A DNA stretch of 38,049 bases from assembly GCF_030697305.1 (NCBI RefSeq), contig NZ_JAUYQL010000047.1, positions 1 through 38,049 on the forward strand, given 5' to 3'. Within the stretch, counting starts at the first letter, position 1. The number at the start of each line of letters is the position of its first letter. This document shows, one piece after another, positions 34,570-38,049 of the stretch. Under the pieces are notes generated by a model. The model worked only from the letters and a program-made list of their open reading frames with translations. It made no database searches and was not told the DNA's origin. This DNA is from Phenylobacterium sp. (GTDB lineage: Bacteria; Pseudomonadota; Alphaproteobacteria; Caulobacterales; Caulobacteraceae). A program made the position numbers and the translations under genes.

Positions 34570-35907
34570 TTGGACAGTCTCGTCGCCGCGGTCGATCGCC
34601 TCGACCCCCTGACCGTTTCCGGCCGCGTGGCCGCGGTGAACGGCCTGCTGATCGAGGCGCGCGGGGGGCTGACCAGGCTCGCCGTCGGGGCCCGCGCCGA
34701 GGTCGCCCGCTATGGCGACACGCCGCTCGTGGCCGAGGTGGTCGGGTTCCGTGAGACCCGCGCTCTGTTGATGCCGTTCGGCCCGGTGGAGGGCGTCGCG
34801 CCCGGCGCCGAGATCCGCATCGAACCGCTGGGCTCGGCCGTGCGCCCGTCGCGCTCGTGGATGGGGCGGGTCATCGACGCCTTCGGCCAGCCGATCGACA
34901 GCAAGGGGCCGCTGGCCCAGGGCTTGGCCGCCTATCCCTTGCGCAGCCCGCCGCCGCCGGCGCACGCCCGCGGCCGGGTGGGCGAGCGGCTGGATCTTGG
35001 CGTGCGCGCGATGAACGTCTTCACCACCTGCTGCCGCGGTCAGCGGCTGGGCGTGTTCGCCGGCTCCGGCGTCGGCAAGTCGGTGCTGCTGTCGATGCTG
35101 GCGAAGAACGCACAGTGCGACGTGGTGGTGGTCGGCCTGATCGGCGAACGGGGCCGTGAGGTGCGCGAGTTCATCGAAGAGACCCTGGGCGAAGAAGGGC
35201 TGAAGCGCGCCGTCGTCGTGGTCGCCACCTCCGATGAGCCGGCGCTGAAGCGCCGCCAGGCCGCCTACATGACCCTGGCCGTGGCGGAATACATGCGCGA
35301 CCAGGGCCTCGAGGTGCTGTGCCTGATGGACAGCGTCACCCGCTTCGCCATGGCCCAGCGCGAGATCGGCCTGGCCGCGGGCGAGCCGCCGACCACCAAG
35401 GGCTACACGCCCACCGTGTTCACCGAACTGCCGAAGCTGCTGGAGCGCGCCGGCCCGGGTCCGATCCGTCCCGACGGCACCACCGCAGGCCCGATCACCG
35501 GCCTGTTCACCGTGCTGGTGGATGGCGATGACCACAACGAACCGATCGCCGACGCCGTGCGCGGCATCCTCGACGGCCACATCGTCATGGAACGCGCCAT
35601 CGCCGAACGCGGGCGCTTCCCGGCGATCAACGTGCTGAAGTCGATCAGCCGGACCATGCCGGGCTGCCAATTGCCGGAAGAGCGGACCATCGTCTCCGAG
35701 GCGCGCCGCAGCCTGTCGGCCTACGCCAACATGGAAGAGCTGATCCGGATCGGCGCCTACCGGGCCGGGTCCGACCCCGAGATTGATCGCGCTATCCGCC
35801 TGACTCCACAGCTCGAAGCCTTCATGGGCCAGGACAAGGACGAGTCGACCAGCATCGAGGCGGCGTTCGAGCGGCTGTCGCAGATCCTTGAGGATGAAAC
35901 CGCATGA
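34570..35907 (+). CDS. fliI: Flagellar export ATPase FliI
   Basis: Energises and unloads substrates at the flagellar type III secretion system; related to the F1 beta subunit. 445 residues. Walker A AGSGVGKS (164-171), [12 protein letters not shown], Walker [12 protein letters not shown] with Asp254, and the FliI/YscN signatures [25 protein letters not shown] and [25 protein letters not shown]. The start is TTG 34570, with GGAG 7 nt upstream. The stop overlaps the fliJ start (ATGA), so the two are translationally coupled. Confidence 0.96.
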   Translation: MDSLVAAVDRLDPLTVSGRVAAVNGLLIEARGGLTRLAVGARAEVARYGDTPLVAEVVGFRETRALLMPFGPVEGVAPGAEIRIEPLGSAVRPSRSWMGRVIDAFGQPIDSKGPLAQGLAAYPLRSPPPPAHARGRVGERLDLGVRAMNVFTTCCRGQRLGVFAGSGVGKSVLLSMLAKNAQCDVVVVGLIGERGREVREFIEETLGEEGLKRAVVVVATSDEPALKRRQAAYMTLAVAEYMRDQGLEVLCLMDSVTRFAMAQREIGLAAGEPPTTKGYTPTVFTELPKLLERAGPGPIRPDGTTAGPITGLFTVLVDGDDHNEPIADAVRGILDGHIVMERAIAERGRFPAINVLKSISRTMPGCQLPEERTIVSEARRSLSAYANMEELIRIGAYRAGSDPEIDRAIRLTPQLEAFMGQDKDESTSIEAAFERLSQILEDETA

Positions 35908-36317
35908 GTTGGGCTCAATCGCTGATCCGGCTGTCGACCTACGAGGTCGAGGTGCTGCAGAAGCGCCTGTCCGAAATCGCCGACGCCCGCGCCGCCGTCG
36001 AAGTGAAGCGCGCGCTGCTGGACGCCGAGGGCGAGGCCGAGGCGCTAAACGCCCGCGACGACGCCGAGGCCGGCTGGTGCCACATCGCCTTCATGGACGC
36101 GCTGCGCGTCCGCAAGGCTCAGGCCGACGCCCACATCGCGCTACTGAAACAAGAGGAGGAAGGCGCGCGCGACGCGCTGAACCAGGCGTTCGAAACCCAG
36201 AAGAAATACGAGCAGGTGGCGGAGAACATCCAGCTCACCGAGCGCAAGGAAGTCGCCAGGCGAGAGATCGCCATGCTCGACGACCTGGGCCTGCGACGCG
36301 TGGCCAACTCACGGTGA
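35904..36317 (+). CDS. fliJ: Flagellar export chaperone FliJ
   Basis: 137 residues, almost entirely helical and highly charged, predicted as an antiparallel coiled coil (about 10-125), like the gamma-subunit-like FliJ that sits in the FliI hexamer and couples it to the export gate. Primary sequence in this family is weakly conserved, so the call rests on length, coiled-coil composition ([28 protein letters not shown] and similar) and the 4-bp ATGA overlap with fliI. Its own stop overlaps the next gene in the same manner (GTGA). Confidence 0.88.
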   Translation: MSWAQSLIRLSTYEVEVLQKRLSEIADARAAVEVKRALLDAEGEAEALNARDDAEAGWCHIAFMDALRVRKAQADAHIALLKQEEEGARDALNQAFETQKKYEQVAENIQLTERKEVARREIAMLDDLGLRRVANSR

Positions 36318-37417
36318 GCGGACTGTCGCGGGGCCTGAGCCGCAGGCTGGTGCTGGGCTCGGCCGTGGCGCTGGCCGCTTGCGAGGGCGGGGCGAAGTCA
36401 CAGCCGGCGCTGGCTCCGCCGCTGCTCAAGTCGCTGAAAGATTCCGCGGCTTTTCCGGTGGGAACCTGCGTCCAGGTCTCGCACCTCGACCAGCCGCTGT
36501 GGGTGCAGCTCGCGCGCGCCCAATGCTCCCAACTCACGCCCGAGTGGGAGATGAAGATGGAATACATCCTCCAGCCGGATGGGACCTATCGTTTCGACCG
36601 GCCGGACCGCATCGCCGCCTTCGCCAAGGCCAACGGCCAGCGGCTCTATTGCACGACCCTGGTCTGGTACGCGCAAAAGCCCGACGCCTTCGTCAATCTC
36701 GATGAGAGCCGGGTGAGTTTCGCCTCGGCGTTCGACAATTACATCACCACCGTCGTCGGTCGATACCGCGGCCAGGCCGTGGGCTGGGACGTGGTCAATG
36801 AGGCGGTGGCCGAGGACGGCGAGGGTTGGCGCCAGAGCCTGTGGGCCGACAAGCTGGGCGACTTCGACCACATGCGCCGCGCCTTCGACCTGGCCAAGGC
36901 GGCCGACCCTGAGGCCGTGCTGTTCATTAACGACTACAACCTGGAAAGCCTGCCGAAGAAGTTCGACACCTTCCAGCGGCTGGTGGAACGCCTGCTGAAG
37001 GCTGGCGCGCCGGTGGGCGGGTTGGGCTGCCAGAGCCACCTCGCCGCCGACCTGCCCGGCGGCGCCATGACCCGCACGCTGCAGGCATTGGCCCGCTTCG
37101 GCCTGCCGATCCACGTGTCGGAGCTGGACGTATCGCTCAGCCGCGTGGAGCGGCGCTTCGCACCCCGCGCCGAGTTGGAGCGCGGGCAGGCCGCGCTCTA
37201 CGCCGAGACCGCCGAGGCGTTCGCTGGCCTGCCCGAAGCCCAGCGCTTCGCGCTCACCCTATGGGGCCTGCGCGACAAGGATTCCTGGCTGCGCGGCGAG
37301 AATGCCGCCGATGCGCCCGCGCCGTTCAACGATGACGGCTGGCCGAAGGAAGCCGCCCACGCGCTGGCCGACGGTCTTTCCGGCGGCCTTTACGGAAACG
37401 CAAAGCCGCGCCGCTAA
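36314..37417 (+). CDS. GH10 endo-1,4-beta-xylanase-like lipoprotein
   Basis: 367 residues from GTG 36314. The signal SRRLVLGSAVALAAC has a twin-arginine-like start and a lipobox ending at Cys23, so a lipid-anchored exported protein is likely. The GH10 barrel has the acid/base Glu163 in GWDVVNEAV, the nucleophile Glu270 in IHVSELDVS, and LTLWGLRDKDSWL. Two usually conserved His residues of the GHTLVWH motif are replaced (CTTLVWYAQ, about 113-121). The start overlaps the fliJ stop by 4 bp, placing a sugar hydrolase in a flagellar transcript. I recall a xylanase gene near ctrA/fliI in C. crescentus; that needs checking. Confidence 0.88.
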   Translation: MSGLSRGLSRRLVLGSAVALAACEGGAKSQPALAPPLLKSLKDSAAFPVGTCVQVSHLDQPLWVQLARAQCSQLTPEWEMKMEYILQPDGTYRFDRPDRIAAFAKANGQRLYCTTLVWYAQKPDAFVNLDESRVSFASAFDNYITTVVGRYRGQAVGWDVVNEAVAEDGEGWRQSLWADKLGDFDHMRRAFDLAKAADPEAVLFINDYNLESLPKKFDTFQRLVERLLKAGAPVGGLGCQSHLAADLPGGAMTRTLQALARFGLPIHVSELDVSLSRVERRFAPRAELERGQAALYAETAEAFAGLPEAQRFALTLWGLRDKDSWLRGENAADAPAPFNDDGWPKEAAHALADGLSGGLYGNAKPRR

Positions 37418-37429
37418 ACCTCGTCGCGC

Positions 37430-38049
37430 ATGAAGCTGATCTACAGCCTCCAGGACCCGGACAACCCCAACTCCCTCGCCCAGCAGATGCGGCGGGCGCG
37501 AGCCAAGCGCGTCGTAGAGCTCATCGTCGCGGCGGGCCCGGGCGCGCGCATCCTCGATCTCGGCGGCGAGCCGGACTACTGGCGGCTGTTCGACCGCAAG
37601 TTCCTGGAAGACGCCAAGGTGAAGATCACCCTGGTCAATCCGCAGGCCTTCACGGTCGACGATCCGCTGTTCGAGGCGCTGCAGGGTGACGCCTGCGCCA
37701 TGGACTTTCCGGACAACGCCTTCGACCTCGTCCATTCGAATTCGGTGATCGAGCACGTCGGCGACTGGCCGCGCATGGAGGCGTTCGCCCGCGAAGCGCG
37801 CCGGCTGGCGCCGCGCTACTACGTGCAGACGCCGTACTTCTGGTTCCCCGTGGAGCCGCACTTCTCCAGCCTGTTCTTTCACTGGCGTTCGGAGCAGGGT
37901 CGGGCGCGCTCGCTGCTGCGCCGCCGGCACGGGTTCGCCGAGCGGTCGCCGGACATGGGCCAGGCGATGCGCGACGTGCAGCACGCGCGGCTGCTCGACA
38001 AGACGCAGTTCAGCTTCCTGTTTCCTGACGCGCGCCACGTGGACGAGCG
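37430..38049 (+). CDS. SAM-dependent methyltransferase (type 11), cut by right edge
   Basis: About 206 residues are visible and the frame is open at the window end. Motif I is ILDLGGEPDYW (here with a Gly-Glu in place of the common Gly-Cys-Gly), then ITLVNPQAF, DACAMDFPDNAFDLVHSNSVIEHVGDW (motif II/III of class I methyltransferases) and YYVQTPYFWFPVEPHF. Small glycan- or rhamnose-related methyltransferases have this FWFPVEPH segment, so a sugar-modification role is possible. It starts 12 bp after the xylanase stop with no clear Shine-Dalgarno, so it may be in the same transcript. Confidence 0.8.
   Translation, partial: MKLIYSLQDPDNPNSLAQQMRRARAKRVVELIVAAGPGARILDLGGEPDYWRLFDRKFLEDAKVKITLVNPQAFTVDDPLFEALQGDACAMDFPDNAFDLVHSNSVIEHVGDWPRMEAFAREARRLAPRYYVQTPYFWFPVEPHFSSLFFHWRSEQGRARSLLRRRHGFAERSPDMGQAMRDVQHARLLDKTQFSFLFPDARHVDE

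Overview
The window is GC-rich, densely packed alphaproteobacterial chromosome, most likely from the Caulobacteraceae (Caulobacter or Phenylobacterium type). The main evidence is a full-length CtrA cell-cycle regulator of 231 residues ending in Ala-Ala. Its upstream region is rich in GANTC (CcrM methylation) sites and TTAAC half-sites, and fliI-fliJ lies close by. The order ubiG / lysC ... ptsP ... prfA ... prmC ... DUF4167 gene is also typical of alphaproteobacteria. I see no rRNA, tRNA, CRISPR array, prophage, transposase or attachment site.

Layout, left to right. 1-6.7 kb: a hydantoinase/oxoprolinase gene cut by the left edge, a TerB-DnaJ protein, a small membrane protein, a monooxygenase-fold protein, then leftward folA-thyA and zur-DUF924. 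A pirin gene diverges from zur across a striking 16-bp perfect inverted repeat. 6.7-20.6 kb: a housekeeping block on the minus strand (lysC, DUF2214 gene, ptsP, rodZ-like, ispG, a small repeat protein, prfA, prmC, DUF4167 gene). It is interrupted by plus-strand genes: yihY between prfA and prmC, and a flavin-binding stress protein plus an AAC(3)-like acetyltransferase before lysC. ubiG diverges from lysC and is followed by an FkbM methyltransferase. 21.5-29.6 kb: an accessory metabolic region with a CitMHS transporter, a phosphotransferase, an acyl-CoA ligase, an alpha/beta hydrolase, a zinc alcohol dehydrogenase and an exported type-B carboxylesterase. 29.7-38 kb: an M23 endopeptidase, an ArsC-family protein, an M15-like protein and ctrA (all leftward), then an SDR and the fliI-fliJ-GH10 xylanase run (rightward), and a methyltransferase cut by the right edge.

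Most of the window is recognisable core genome. I found no clear new multi-gene system. The best items for follow-up are the zur/pirin inverted repeat, the ctrA control region with a hairpin abutting its Shine-Dalgarno, the translational coupling of flagellar fliJ to a lipoprotein-type GH10 enzyme with altered conserved residues, the M15-like protein that appears to lack its zinc histidines, and the Arg/Asp pentapeptide array in the DUF4167 protein. All functional calls come from reading motifs; no database search was run.
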